Shown: positions 37,601 through 52,242 of the stretch, one piece after another | Layout of the letters: each line of letters begins with the position of its first letter | Numbering within the stretch: the first letter of the stretch is position 1 | NCBI GenBank assembly: GCA_951217055.1 | Contig: OX578283.1 | Span: forward strand, 67,598,475 to 67,662,474 | Reading direction: 5' to 3' | DNA: 64,000 bases | From: Gerris lacustris | Lineage: Eukaryota > Arthropoda > Insecta > Hemiptera > Gerridae | Notes under the pieces: generated by a model | The model's input: the letters and a program-made list of their open reading frames with translations, nothing else | Databases searched by the model: none | What the model was told of the DNA's origin: nothing | Position numbers and translations under genes: made by a program

Positions 37601-40600
37601 TATCATTGAGACTGACTAATTTTGTGCTTATATATGAGGCTAAACATCGGTATTTTATAAATTAAAAAAATAATAAAACAATAAAAGCAATTTAAATATG
37701 TTTTATAATATTTTGCTAAAATGATTTCAAGTTTATATTTATTTTACCTGTTGTGTGGGCATATAAAACAGATTAAGTGCTATCAGGGGTCCGCGCCTCC
37801 TCGTGTCTGTATTAGACCGCACGCACCCGAGGGTTAAATGCACTTAATAAGACCTTTAAATCGACCCCTTATTTATTAGAATCAGACAAATTTTACTTTT
37901 TACAAATATCAGGGAGGGGGGATTTTTGAAATTTTATTATCAACGTTTTTATGCGAGAAATAAATTTAGTTATAATATCTAAAAGAAATGATAAAGAATA
38001 CTTTTTTCTTGAAAAGTCGAAATTTAGACCGACTCCCTCTTGTATGATTTTAGGAAATAGTACTCTCTGGGTACAGGCTACATTTAGGCATAGGCCACAT
38101 AGGCGGCTGTCCAGTTAACAAAGGAAACATTGCCGAACTAAATCAGAAAGTTTTTATAAACGGCATAGTTTTGATATAGATAATTTATGTTTGAAATTGA
38201 AAATATAAAATCCTGTAAGTTCTGAGGGGAAGCTATGGCCTTAATCTTGGATAATAGGTACATTTTTTTTTCTCACAATTATGTAGAAAACATTAGCTTT
38301 ACCTAAAATGTCATTAAGGCCATTTAATTAAAGATTATTTTTTCTCTCTAAAGGTCCAATTGATTTTCTTGATATCTCGGAAGCTTAAAATATTTCTTTT
38401 TTAAGTACAAGTTTAATGAACGTATTTGTAAATTATTTACATCATTTTTGATTTCTCTTTTTATTAGAACCAGCTTATGTATAACTAAAATAATAAACAT
38501 AGTTTTATAGTAAATTTTCCAAGAATTCTTATGGTTTTTACTTTTTAAGGTAAATTTTTCCGTATTTGAAGCAACTTTTTACTTTCTCTTAGCCCAACCT
38601 TTTTCTAAATATTTGGGAGAAACAGACAAATTGGACCTATTTTCTAAAATGGTGGTCATACTCTCCTCTCAGGAAATTTCTGGATCGTTAATATATTCAA
38701 TTACAACCATCAATGAACAACTTATGCCAAATATCCGAACTTTCCGATTTAGTTCCACAATATGCCCAAATCATAGCTTCATATACCACACTGTTTTATT
38801 CGTCTCAGGGAGCCAGGAGAGAAAAAAATATTTTATTATTTTTTTTTGTATACATAAAATATTTGTAAGTCCTTATTCCTTATAATTGCCACTAGGAGGA
38901 CCCCCATTTTCAGTCCCCTGTTAGTTTGACCCCCAAATATTTGGTTATAAAAGCTAAAAGCAGAGGGAGGGGACTCCGCGCCACATCATTATTCTAGGGG
39001 CCCACATACTCTAAATCCAGCCCTAGCTATATGTATCATTCATTAAACTGAAGAAGGGAGATAAGAGAACTCCTGAGATATGGTGCTTCTCCTAGTCTGA
39101 AGACTCATGAAGTCTTTATCAGAAATACAATAGAGATAAGCCTTATCAAACTAGTAAATAAGAAGATCTCCTGACTTAATATATTTATAATTGCAATGCT
39201 TCTCTGACTTATGTTTTTGTATTTTTTCAGAACTTTGCATGAGCAACAGCTTCTATAACCGAATGCTTTTCATGAGATGCTGTCCTATTCTCAACGAAAT
39301 CTTTTCCACCAAATTCGTCAAACAAAATTTTATGAATAATATTCTACTTATGGCAGGTATGTGCAAAATTTTGATGTTTTTTATGACAAAATGGCACAAA
39401 AAATTAAACACTTTCCACAAGTGTTATATATACTTTTTCAACCACTCTTCAATACCTTTAATTTGATACCCCACTCAAAATTTTTAAAAATAATATTTTT
39501 TTTCGTGTAACGTGAATTATCCGCCATTTTGGATTTGAACAGCTGATAATTTTGAGTTCAGTATATTTTTCATGTGTATGCGTCAAAATGATCTTTAACA
39601 CTGGAAAGTTTCATGTTTTTATCTCTTTTGATACAAAAGTTATTGGAACTGTACAGAGTGACAGACAGGCAGACACAGAAACAAAACTATAAGGGTTTCT
39701 TTTTTTGGTTTTACCAACGAATTCCTAAAAAGTGGTTTTTAAAACATGCTTGTCTCTGTTGTCTGTCTGTGCAGACGCCTGGAGCCTGAACTACTGGGCC
39801 AAACTAATGCTAAGAAAAATCTGCCCTAAGGCAAGATCGAGAATTAAATTTTAGTTTAAATCAAATTATAATTATTATTAACAACGGGAGATAGACAGAG
39901 AAAAATAGACTCCAGCTTAAAAATGAATTTCTAATTGATTGTACAAGGTACAGGTACCAATTGGGTACTTAATAATTATAAGCGATAATTCTCGGTCTAG
40001 TTCTATTGTCGAATGCCTAGACTTGTGGAAAATTGAAAGCTTAATTCGGAATTAGGTATCGTTATTGACAGAGGAAATTATTCTTCAGTGTAGCTTAGTT
40101 GGCAAGAGCACTATACTGGAAATATAGAGGCCCGTGGTTCGAGTCCCGGCGCTGGAGTCTATTTTTCTCTGTCTATCTCCCGTTGTTATTAATGATTATA
40201 GTTTGATTTAAATTAAAATTTAAACTTTCCATTGTATGAATACTACCAAAAACTTTAAAAAGTAGTTTCAATTTTAGCTCCAAATTTCGGGGCGCTACCT
40301 CCCAAAATCTGTGAAAAAAAGTATTTCTCAAAAACAGTCCTGACAATTTTTATTATAATAATTATAATTTGATTTAAATTAAAATTTAACTTTCCGTAGT
40401 ATGAAAACTACCAAAAACTTAAAAATGGAATTTCATAACACATAATGTTAAATTAACCTCTATAACACGACTAATATTATCCAAACAACCTCTATAACAT
40501 GGATTTTTTCCAATTCACAACGTAACAGAACCTCTATAACAAGTCGTTTTGAGACGTCAACCTCTATAACGCGACTCTATACAGGAATGGGTCGACCTTG

Positions 40601-43600
40601 AACAAGTCTAGGCTTGAAAACCTCGCCCATTAACCTCAATATCATGACTGATAGCCAAAATAACCTTGATAACACGACCCTCAACAAAAAGAGCACCTCG
40701 ATAATAAGACTGATTCCCTGATCCCCTTAAGACACTTCTTATCGAGGTTCTACTGTACTAATAAATGGAAAACACTGGGCTAAGTAATTATGAACTCGTA
40801 TATGAGAAAGTTTGTCTGAGTTGTCTCGGACCGATTTTTTTATTATTATTTATTTTATTATTGTTTACTTTGCCATGCTGTCAACACGTTAATTGTATAT
40901 TATGGTAATCCATTACTAATTTGTCTTTTCTAACTTTTTGCTTATTTGCCATTTACAGAAGATCAAGTTGCAAATGTGAGATGGGCGTTTGTATCGTACT
41001 TACCTTTCATTAAAGGTATGGTGACTGTGGAAGATAAACAGATCTTAGATCAACTGAATCGCATTGTTGAAAAATTGACTTATGATGCCGATGCTGAGGT
41101 TCGACGGCAACTTGGCTTCATCACTCCTCAGTTAATCTCTGCCGACAAAGATAGGGTGAGCCTTAACGAGCCTACTCATACTCATCTTATAATAATACCG
41201 GCTTCCTCTTGTATTTGTATCTATCATACACAGTATGTCCCCAGTTCGAGTTGCCTATATGTAGGGTTACCATACGTCCGGACAGTCCGGATTTGAAACA
41301 TCTGTCCGGTTTTGAAAAATGTCCGGATTTTACTAAGATGAACGGAAAACACAGCAAAAGCAGGGAAATTTCTGCTAAATGGGCTCCCTACTAAAAGACG
41401 AAACTCCAAAAACACATGAGAAATGTAAAAATAATTTCACTTATGTCTAGGATAAATTTAGAGATTTGTACTTTTTGGGTACAGAGTGCATTGTACTAAA
41501 TTTTGCGTACGATTAATCTTCATTTTAGATCAAGCATACATTTTATAAAGAGTAACTTTTTTTTTTTCAAAAAAATATATTTTTTGGAATGTACACATAC
41601 AGACCACCTCAACTGGGGAAAGTAGGGAGGGGTATAGTTTCTAACATATTTTTTTTGCGATGCTCAAATTAAGAAATAATATTTTCATCCAGAAGGGAGA
41701 AAACATTAACTTTCCACCCTACTTTATAGGGAGGAAAGGATCCCATTACAGCCTAGTTGTGAAAATCGTGGCGGAAAGTAGAAATCGTGGCGGAAAGTAG
41801 AAATCGTGGCGGAAAGTAGAAATCGTGGCGGAAAGTAACAGTAGAGCCAACTTATTATTCTTTAAAAATCAGTGTTGCCTGTTTTGTAACTAGTAGCAGT
41901 TTCTTTTTAACTGAATGACTCGACTGCTTAACAGTTGTTTTAAAAATATTAGAGAGTTTAAATAACACGTACTTTTGATTGCCGTGATGCTTTAATTTTT
42001 ATCGTCATTTTAAAATGTCTTATGACTTCATAATTGAGTTTAAGCAAGACTTATACAAAAGAGGTAGATTACGTCTAATCAGGTTATATTTATGTTTTTG
42101 ATTTCTCGTATTTTAAGGGTCAAACACAAATAAATTAAATATTATTCAGTTAGTCATTTTGTAGTATTATTAAACATTTGAATTATTATTAGAGTTACAT
42201 AGTTATAGAAAGTCATTATAGAAAGCAAATAAAACATAGTTGGAATTGATGAATTGTACATTTAATTTATATTATTTTTTTACTACAAGATGTTATAAAA
42301 CTTTTTCTTTTGCTTTTAAGTCATTTTTAAAATTAAAGGAACAAAAATTTGTAAATTTAGTTATTAATACCTAAATAATTAGATAAATCGAAATCATAGG
42401 TTTTATTTGTGTTGATTTTCTCCCTTCTAGAGGAAAAATCTTGTACCTACTACGGGAGGAAAAAGTCATAGTACCCTCGCTATAATTAACTCCCTCGGCT
42501 ACGCCTCGGGATTAAACTTCATGGTTCCCTCGGCTGCGCCTCAGGAACCAACTAAATAACTCCCTCGGCTACGCCTCAGGAACCAACCAAAACGCTCAGG
42601 GTGTATTGACTTTGTTTCCTCCCTTGGTGCGTAAATAACTATTCTTATTTGATTTAAGTTTGTGGTGTGTATTTGCCAAGTCAGAAAATGGTTTTAAATT
42701 TAAACATATAGAGCGATTTGGGAAAGAGAATAGAGAGAGGGACAGACAAACATCATGTACTTGCACTGGATAAATTAGACCTAGTAGAACTTACTCGGAC
42801 AGTGGGAGACTTGGCTAAACCTATCATCTCACAACTTTTTACGCGAGAATTGACTTATTTTTTTTTACACTAGTGTTTTTGTTGGGATATGTATTTGATG
42901 TTGTTATCATGTATTTATTTGTTTCAGATGTACCCTGATGATAAGAAGAAGTACGAGATGGAGATGTTGTTATTTGCGGGTAAGAAAGTTGAAGCAGGTC
43001 TTCCAGCAGTCGCACCGAGTGTTGCGAACCCACCTGGTGTAGTTAGAAGTGGATCTAAGTCTGTTCCAGAATCTCAGAGAACCAGGCAGTTCAACAATAA
43101 TCCTCATGCTCGCTCTCCCAGTAAGATTTCTACCTATTTTAGTATAAATTTAATTATAAATGTATCTAATTTTAAAATTAATTGTGAAGATTCTACTTAA
43201 GGAATAATATAGCATTTCATATTATACATTGAGCCATTTAGGCCTCTGCAATTAAATCATTTTTTCAAACTGAGATTTTAGTTTTCTAAAGCCTAGTCCA
43301 CACTAGTAGACACGTTGCACAACATGTCTATAGACGGTCTAATACACAGTCTATAGACACATTACTCAACATTCTATAGGCGGTCTAATAAACTGTCTAT
43401 AGATACATTGCTCAACATGTCTATAGACACATTGCGCAACATGTCTATAGACGGTCTAATAGACAGTCTATAGACACATTGCTCAATATTCTATAGGCGG
43501 TCTAATAGACAGTCTATAGACACATTGCTCAACATGTCTATAGACACATTGCTCAACATTCTATAGACAGTCTATAGACACATTGCTCAACATGTCTATA

Positions 43601-46600
43601 GACAGTCTATAGACACATTGCTCAACATGTCTATAGACAGTCTATAGACACATTACTCAACATGTCTATAGACGGTCTAATAGACAGTCTATAAACACAT
43701 TGCTCAATATTCTATAGGCGGTCTAATAGACAGTCTATAGACACATTGCTCAACATGTCTATAGACACATTGCTCAACATTCTATAGACAGTCTAATAGA
43801 CACATTGCTCAACATGTCTATAGACGGTCTAATACACAGTCTATAGACACATTGCTCAACATGTCTATAGACGGTCTAATACACAGTCTATAGACACATT
43901 GCTCAACATGTCTATAGACGGTCTAATACACAGTCTATAGACACATTGCTCAACATGTCTATAGACGGTCTAATACACAGTCTATAGACACATTGCTCAA
44001 CATGTCTATAGACGGTCTAATAGACAGTCTATAGACACATTGCTCAACATGTCTATAGACAGTCTATAGACACATTGCTCAACATGTCTATAGACAGTCT
44101 AATAGACAGTGTATAAACACATTGCTCAACATGTCTATAGACAGTCTAATAGACAGTCTATAGACACATTGCTCAACGTGTCTATAGATGTCTTCTGAGA
44201 CCATCTATTTTCTCGGTCTAGCGTCCACACCTAAATTTGTTTTTTAGTCAAGTTATTCTTGTCTCTGGCTTAAGATTCGAGATCTAGTTTTTTTTATGCG
44301 ATTTTTATAAACTGAAATTTTATAAATTTGGATTTTCTTTAAATAAAAAATACGTCAAACTAATATTAATTTATAATCATCTTTAATTTATTTACCATCC
44401 CCATCATAATGATAAATAAATTAATAACTGTTATAGAACCAGGATGATACATTTATTTTATAAATCTGGCCTGGACTATTAATAGTGTCGTTTATATGGA
44501 CTAATAATTATTTAATTCAAATCAATAGACCATCAATTATGATCTATTCATTATCATTATATAACTATAACTCAAAAAATGTTGGTAGAAGCAGGAGAGA
44601 GACTCAAGTCTCGTCTCAGAAAGCATCCACACTGTAGACACGTTGCACAACGTGTCTACCGTTGCACCGTGTCTACCATTTCAAATGGAAAGCCATAGAT
44701 ATGTGATTTTTGGTCTAGCAACGATACCATAGACGCCGACTGTCTAGCCCATGTCTACCCGATGTCTATAGACAAATCGCTAGACATTGTCTCTGAAACC
44801 AAATTCATGCAACATGTCTACTAGTGTGGACTAGGCTTAAAGTTAGCTAAAAAGTAAAAAAAAATAAACTTCCAGTAGATTATTTTCATAGTTCTTTGTG
44901 GTGTCAATAGATAGCAGCATTTGTTACTATCTTATTATTTACTATCTTATAATTTATATTGCTAAACTCATTTTATCTTTATTTAAAAGGTGTTGACCTA
45001 CCTTAGGGAAGCCATAAGATAACAGACTGTAACCGTATTGTTTACAGAAAAAAAAATACTTGTGGTATCGCGGGACACCTGTAGGTAAAATCACACTGCT
45101 AAGTATACGATGCTAACTACTTAAACATGGCGGAGTTAGAAAAGAGACAAAATTAAAACTAACTAACTCTCTGTACTTAGTGGAGTTAAGGCAAAATTAA
45201 AAGAGAATCATTGAATTGAGTGTCTTGAAATAAATATGCATTGAATATTGAGAAAAAAGTTAATTATAATGAGTTGATAGTTAAAGAGGATGGTTGTAGT
45301 AGAGTGAGTTCCTAACCCATTTACGTCCCAGCCTACTCCATTTAAAATATTATAAAATATATCACTTCACTACACAAAACATTCTGCTTCTATCAGGTTG
45401 AAATTTGACATGCCTTTTTCAATTGTATTTTAGACGATGTGTATGAAGTTTTATGAAAATTGTAAGAACATTTGAAAGCTTAATTCGGGATTAGGTATCG
45501 ATATCGTCAGAGGAAATTATTCTTCAGTGTCGCTTAATTGGTTAGAGCTCCCTCACACTGGAAATGAGGGGGAGGTCCGTGGTTCGAGTCCCGGCGCTGA
45601 AGTCTATTTTTCTCTGTCTGTCTCCCTTTATAAATAGTAATTAATAATGCACTCTTGCATATTTAATTTGTGTGAGATTTGAGACAATGTCTTGAAAGGT
45701 GACTGCCCTACAACTCGACCCGACTCTATTTTTGGTGGCAACTCTCCTTAATATTATTATTTTGAAAAAAGCTGTGAGATATAGAAGTAAAGTTCTTTTG
45801 CATTCTTAAAAATAAACCATTATCGCTTACTTACTCCCGTCAATAAGAAAATTTTTACTTATACTCATGTCATTATACTTAGTAAATCTGACAGCTCAGA
45901 TTGGCCAACCTGTGTGAGGGGAAAAATAAAACCACTAGATGGTTATCCAGTGATGTTTTTGTTTTTATTCCTAGTTGGCCCGACTTACTACCCTCCAAAA
46001 TCTCGAGCTTTCATTGACTCCCCTTCGTTTTTTTTTTTTTACATTTTCATGTCATAGCTTTGGCACATAAACTCAAAAAGCGTTACAAAAAAAACGACAC
46101 CAAAAAGTGTTACACTCCCTCCAGGAAGATAGGAAGATGTAGGAGGTAGTACGTAGTGAATAGTATTGTGTAGAGGTTGTAGAGAGAGCCTTCTGGACTC
46201 GGTATCGTAGGGGCTACACCTTCACCTTGCGTGGTGACTGGATCTACGCCCCGACTTCTGCTCTTTGCTTCTCTCTACTGCTCCAGCAGTCGTCTGCGCG
46301 CCCCAGCAGCCCCCCTCCCCCCTCAGCTACAACTTCTGTTCTACTGCTCCCATTTCCACGGGACAAACGCCATAACCTTTAGAATTTTATTCCTAATTAA
46401 TTTACATACATCAAATTATTTTTATTTTTTTTCTAATACTATAATATTTTGCATTTATTATAGAAATATGCGTGAAGATGCTATAAGATTACTTCTTAAT
46501 AAACTGGAAAAGAAGAAAAGTACTTTCTTTCTCCGTGCACTTCGATTTAATTCCTAATTTACAAATGCAAGAATCTGGACACTCAAATTTTTTTTACATT

Positions 46601-49600
46601 TTTTTCATGTCTTTACTTTGGCACATAAACTCAAAAAGTGTTACCAAAAAAACTACACCAAAAAGTGTTACATGAAAATGTCTTACTGTCTTGCAGACTT
46701 GTATGCAAGCATTTTTTTTTTTATTTCCCCACGCTTTCAGAATAAAAGAAGTATAATGGCATGAGTATAGAATTGAAAATTCAGTTAAATATATTTCAAA
46801 AGATTACAAATGTTCACCTTTATTTAACCTTTTAAAATGTATACGCACTATTTTATTATTAGAAACACTAACATGTACATTGGTTGTGTGTTTTACTCTT
46901 TCAGATCCGTCTATTACCTCAAAGTCATCATCTCAGTATCGGCAAGATTCTGAAGGTATTATTTTTATTAAAAATTATTTTATATTTAAGTTAAAAATAA
47001 TCATTTATAACACATCCGTATGTTTATAATTGTCGCTTATCCGTGTGTTTATAATTAAAGTTTTGTCATTATATTGAAGATAATTGTAATATTTTTAGGA
47101 TATTGTTTCATTTCATGACTTATTCTGTCGTTCTGTGTTGTAGCATAGGACCTGTACAAAGTTACGCTACTTTCTTTGGTCCTGATTTAATTTAATCCTT
47201 GCCACGTTTCCCCCTTACATCTCCATGTCTTTCTTGGTCTCTCAATTTTCTTGATCTTTGTGGGTTCCAGCCTAAGGCCTTTCTCTCTATTGAATCTTCT
47301 TGTTTCTTAATGTACGGCAAATCTAGCCTTATGTCTGATCTCTTACTTGCAGTTCAATGGGCTTTTCCCTCCTAATCTTCGCAAAAAATTATTAACAAAA
47401 CCCTGTAGATGCTTTTCTATCCATTTCATCATCTTCCATGTTTCAACATTTCCATTGAAGATTCAGAGCTTAACCCAGGGGCGGATTCAGGACCTAATTT
47501 CAGGGGGGGGGGATCCTTTCTAGATATGCAAACAATGGGGGTAATACCCCCCAAATAAATTGAAAAAGGCATGTAAAATTTCAACCTGATACAAGCAAAA
47601 GGTTTTGTGTAGTGAAGTGATATAATTTTTTTAATATTTTAAATGGAGTAGGCCGGGATGTAAATGAGTCAGGGACTCACTCTACTACAACCATCCTCTT
47701 TAACTATCAACTCATCTTGATTAACTATTGTCTCAATATTCAATACAAATTTATTGCAAGACACTCGATTCAATGATAAAAAAAAACTTTTTTCTACGAT
47801 TGATACGAAATATTAACATTTTATCTCTGTTTAGATGTGTAAAAGTGATTCTTCACGTATTTGTATTCATTGCCATGCACGTTTCATAATTCCTCTTTAT
47901 TTCCACCCTAGTGCGGTAAAAAAGAAGAATTCCTCACCTTAGCGCCCGATTAGCATTAGCGGGTTTGTTTACATTTAACAAAACTAATTTGCTGTTTGTT
48001 TGATTAAATTAACTGTTTTTATCAAGTTTTTAGTGTATATTTAATGATTTTTTGTATATATTATTAAAATCCAACAATCGTAGATAAAGTACGGTACGCA
48101 ACTCGTGGGAAAACTGCATTTTGCATTGCTCGTGTGGTTTTACTACCCTCGCTGTCGCTCGGGTGCAAACTCCACACTCGCATGCAAAATGCTACTTTCC
48201 GCACTAGAAGCGTAATGTACTATTCTTTTAATTTTGTATCTTTTCTAACTCTGCCATGTATATAAGTACTTAGCAGTGTGATTTTATAATTTATATTTAA
48301 TGAAAACTTATTTAATGAAGAACGGGTGTCCCATGAAACTACACACGTATATTTTTTATTCCTGGTTTCACCAAGTTTTTGCATCCCTAGTCAATAACAA
48401 CAGTTACTTGTCACTTTTTGCCTTAAAATTTTCCTATTTTTTGCTTAAAAGTCTGAAGGAGTCCTTAAAAGATTTGATGAAATACACTTTGTTCTAATGA
48501 AATTCAAAATACGAACTGAATTTATTTCTTTTTTAAAAATAAACATTTGATTATTTTTTTATGTCAAGTCATTTGTCATGTCTGCTACACTACTCCCCTC
48601 CCAGTAACCGCGGGGTGAGACTAGTGTAGTCCATCACAATATGCTGGTTTTAGTCTGTCTATTGTCACCCATTTGTCTTTATTATTTATATTAAGTTTAA
48701 ATGTCTTGTCTCGTCTATCTAGTACTAAGTAAGGTCCCATGTATGGTGGTTGTAGGGGTCGTAATATTGTGTCGTCTCGTAGGAATACATGTGTTGAATT
48801 TCTGAGATCGGGGTGGATAAAATAGGGTGAATTCTTGATTTTGTGGTTTACATTTCTTGGTCGGAGGTTGCTCATAGTCTGCATTAGGCGCTTAGCAAAT
48901 TCGTTCGGTACCTTATCTTCCTTTGCTTCAGCAAAGAATTGGCCAGGAAGTCTTAGGACAGTTCCAAATACAAGTTCTGCAGGACTTGCTTGCAGATCTT
49001 CTTTGTGCGCAGCCCGTAAACCTAATAACACCATTGGTAGTACCTCTAACCACTCTTGAGTGTTGTGGCATTTTATTGCTGCCTTAAGTTGGCGATGCAT
49101 TCGTTCGACCATGCCATTTGAGGCAGGGTGAAATGCGGTTGTACGATTTCTTTTGATACCAAGTAGACGTAACATTTCATTGAAAATTACAGAGTCGAAT
49201 TGACGTCCTTGGTCAGTGGTTATGATGTTAGGCGCTCCATACCTCGAAATCCAACCACTGTAAAACGTTTCTGCCACTGTCTCTGCATCAATTTGCTTGA
49301 GAGGAAATGCTTCGGGCCACCGCGTAAAACGGTCCACGCACGTAAGAAGATATCTGTAGCCTTGGCAGATGGGAAGTGGTCCAACTATGTCGACGTGGAC
49401 ATGTCCAAACCTTGGATAGTTGTTGTCAAAGCTTCCGAGTGGAGACTTGGTGTGTCTATGGATTTTGCACCGTTGGCATGGAATACAGTTGCGAGCCCAT
49501 TTTACGCAGTCGCTTCTTATTCCAGGCCAGACGTAGCGTTGAGTAACCATCTTCGTTGTAGCTCGTATACCAGGATGAGCTAGGTTATGGAGGCTGTTGA

Positions 49601-52198
49601 AGATTGCTCTTCGATATGGTTGTGGTATATAGGGTCTAATCTTATCTTGCACATCGCAGTAAAGAGTACGATCAGATCCTGGTAACTTAATCTGACGTAG
49701 TACTAGAGATTTGTTATCTTGTAGTAGTGTTTTAAGCTCTTCATCGTGTAGCTGAGCTTCGGCGATTTGATCCATATTCACTTCTTGAGTTTTAGTTATA
49801 GCTTCAACTCGAGAAAGTGTGTCTGCTACTACATTATCTTTTCCAGATAAATGTCTGATATCTGTTGAAAATTGGGAAATAAAATCGAGATGACGCATTT
49901 GCCGTGGTGAAGCTTTATCGGATTTTTGAATAAATGCGAAGGTAAGAGGTTTGTGATCTGTGTATATCACAAATTCTCTTCCTTCGAGGAGATGTCTAAA
50001 ATGTTTGATGGCTTTGTAGATTGCTAATAATTCTCTGTCATACGTACTATAATTTTGTTCTGTTTTTGACAACTTTTTTGAAAAAAATGAAATTGGTTTC
50101 GGTGGTTTTCCATTCTCAATTTGATTTAGAGCTGCACCAAGGGCTGTCTCGGATGCGTCAGTCATCAGTACGAGTAGTCCCTGCTTGCTCGGGTATGCCA
50201 GAGTTGCTGCATTAGATAGTCCATCTTTACATTTTTGGAACGCTTGCTCTGCTTCTAAATTCCAATTAATTTTACGTTTGTCGTTTTTCTTACTTCCATG
50301 TGTCAATTCAACGAGTGGGGCCTGAATGTGAGAAGCATTTGGTACAAATCGATGGTAAAAATTTAGCATGGCCAAAAATCTACGAAGTTCTTTGATTGTT
50401 TCAGGTCTTTTGAAGGTTGTGATAGCGTTTACTTTGTCTGGAAGAGGTTTGACTCCTTCTTCTGAAACGGAATGACCTAGGAAAACTACTTCTTTTTTTC
50501 CAAAGTCACATTTAGCCGGATTTAGAGATACTCCGTAGGTTTTAAATCTTTCGAAAATCTGTTTAAGATGTTCTTCGTGTTGATCTTCCGTTTCTGATCC
50601 TACAAGAATATCGTCAACGTAAGCCCAAGCAAAGTCGAATCCTCGTAAAACTTCATCTACAAATCTTTGAAACGTCTGTCCGCTGTTACGTAATCCAAAT
50701 GGCATCCTTACAAACTCAAAGAGCCCGAACGGTGTTGTTAGTGCAGTTTTATGTATGTGTTCTGGTTGCATTGGAATTTGATGGTAAGCTTTCCTCAGAT
50801 CGATGGTAGTAAAAATTTTTTTCCCAATAAGGTTGCGGGTGATGTCTTGGATGTGTGGTAGAGGATACCTGTCAGGTATAGTAACTGCGTTTAAACGCCT
50901 ATAATCGCCGCATGGTCTCCATTCACCGTTTTTCTTTTTTACCATATGTAATGGGTTGGCCCAAGAGCTTCTGGACGGTCTGCAAATGCCTTGAGCAACC
51001 ATTGCTTCGAATTCCTTTTTGGCGCATTTCAGTGCGTCTGGTGCTAGTCGTCTAGGTTTTTCAAAGATAGATGGTCCAGTCGTTTCTAAGTAATGAGTAG
51101 TTTTATGTTTTGGTTCATCGAAAAAATTAGGGTTGTCTTGCATTGTGTCTGGAAATTGGCGTAATATGTTAGTAAATCTGTTTTCTTTTTGAACTGCTCG
51201 TATAGTGGGAGATGTCGTAGGTAATATTCTTCCTAATGTTGACAGTTTTGTTAAACCATCGATAATTGATTTGTTTTTTAAGTCAATTATTAGTCCAAAG
51301 TGATGTAAAAAATCTGCGCCAATGATTGGTTTAGTTACATCAGCTTTTATAAAGTTCCATCTGAAATTTCTTCGAAGGCCTAAATTTAGTGTTAGTATGG
51401 TTTCTCCAAATGTATTGATTTTTGTTCCGTTGGCTGCGAAAATTCTTGAAAAAGGATCAGGAGTTTTTCTATGGTTTTTGAGGGCTGGTACTACTGAGAG
51501 ATCTGCACCAGTGTCTATGAGAAAATTTAATTTTGTGGCTTCATCTTTTATAAATAAGCGGCTACTAATCTTGCCAGTACTCGCCGCTAGTATCTGGCTT
51601 ATTCGTTTTTTCTTTTCTTGTACTTGCAAGGGTCTTTACATTTTGTAGAATCGTCACCAAAAGTGTTATGGTACCAACAATATTCTTCATTGTACTTCTG
51701 GGTAGTTGATCGGGATTGACTTCTATTTCTCTTAAATCTGGTATTGTTTGATCTGCTTCTGTTCCTTCTAGAGAATTTAAGATTTTTAATTTCAGAGTTC
51801 AAATTTTCTATTAGTTTTTCTAATTTTGAAATTCTTTCGTCCTGATCGTTTTTGGAGTAAACTGCCTCTATTTTTGATGTTGAAGCCGAATATAAGTAAG
51901 TTGGTGTATGGGACGTTACTTCTATAATTTTGTCTGCCATCTGGGCCAATTTAGTTAAGTTGTCCTCACTTACTGTTAAGACAGCTTGCACCTGTGGTGG
52001 AAGGCGTTGAAGCCATAGACTTTTTAAAAAATGGTCATTGACATGATCACCTGCAAGCTCTTTCATTTCTCTGAGAAATTGACTAGGTTTTCTGTCACCT
52101 CTTTCAATGTCTGAAAGTAATTTTCTGATTCTTTTTTCTTCTGAGTCCGAAAATTGTTCTATAATTTTATTTTTTAACGTTTCGTATTTGTTTTCCAA

Positions 52199-52242
<44 letters not shown>

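Noticed and set aside
43311..44190. CRISPR-like look of the regular arrays (also 19795-20510 and 61615-62965)
   Set aside because: There are no unique spacers between repeats, the repeats are themselves palindromic or adjacent, and the genome is eukaryotic. They are minisatellites.
48835..49583. Plus-strand ORFs across the retrotransposon
   Set aside because: They are antisense shadows of the intact pol frame.
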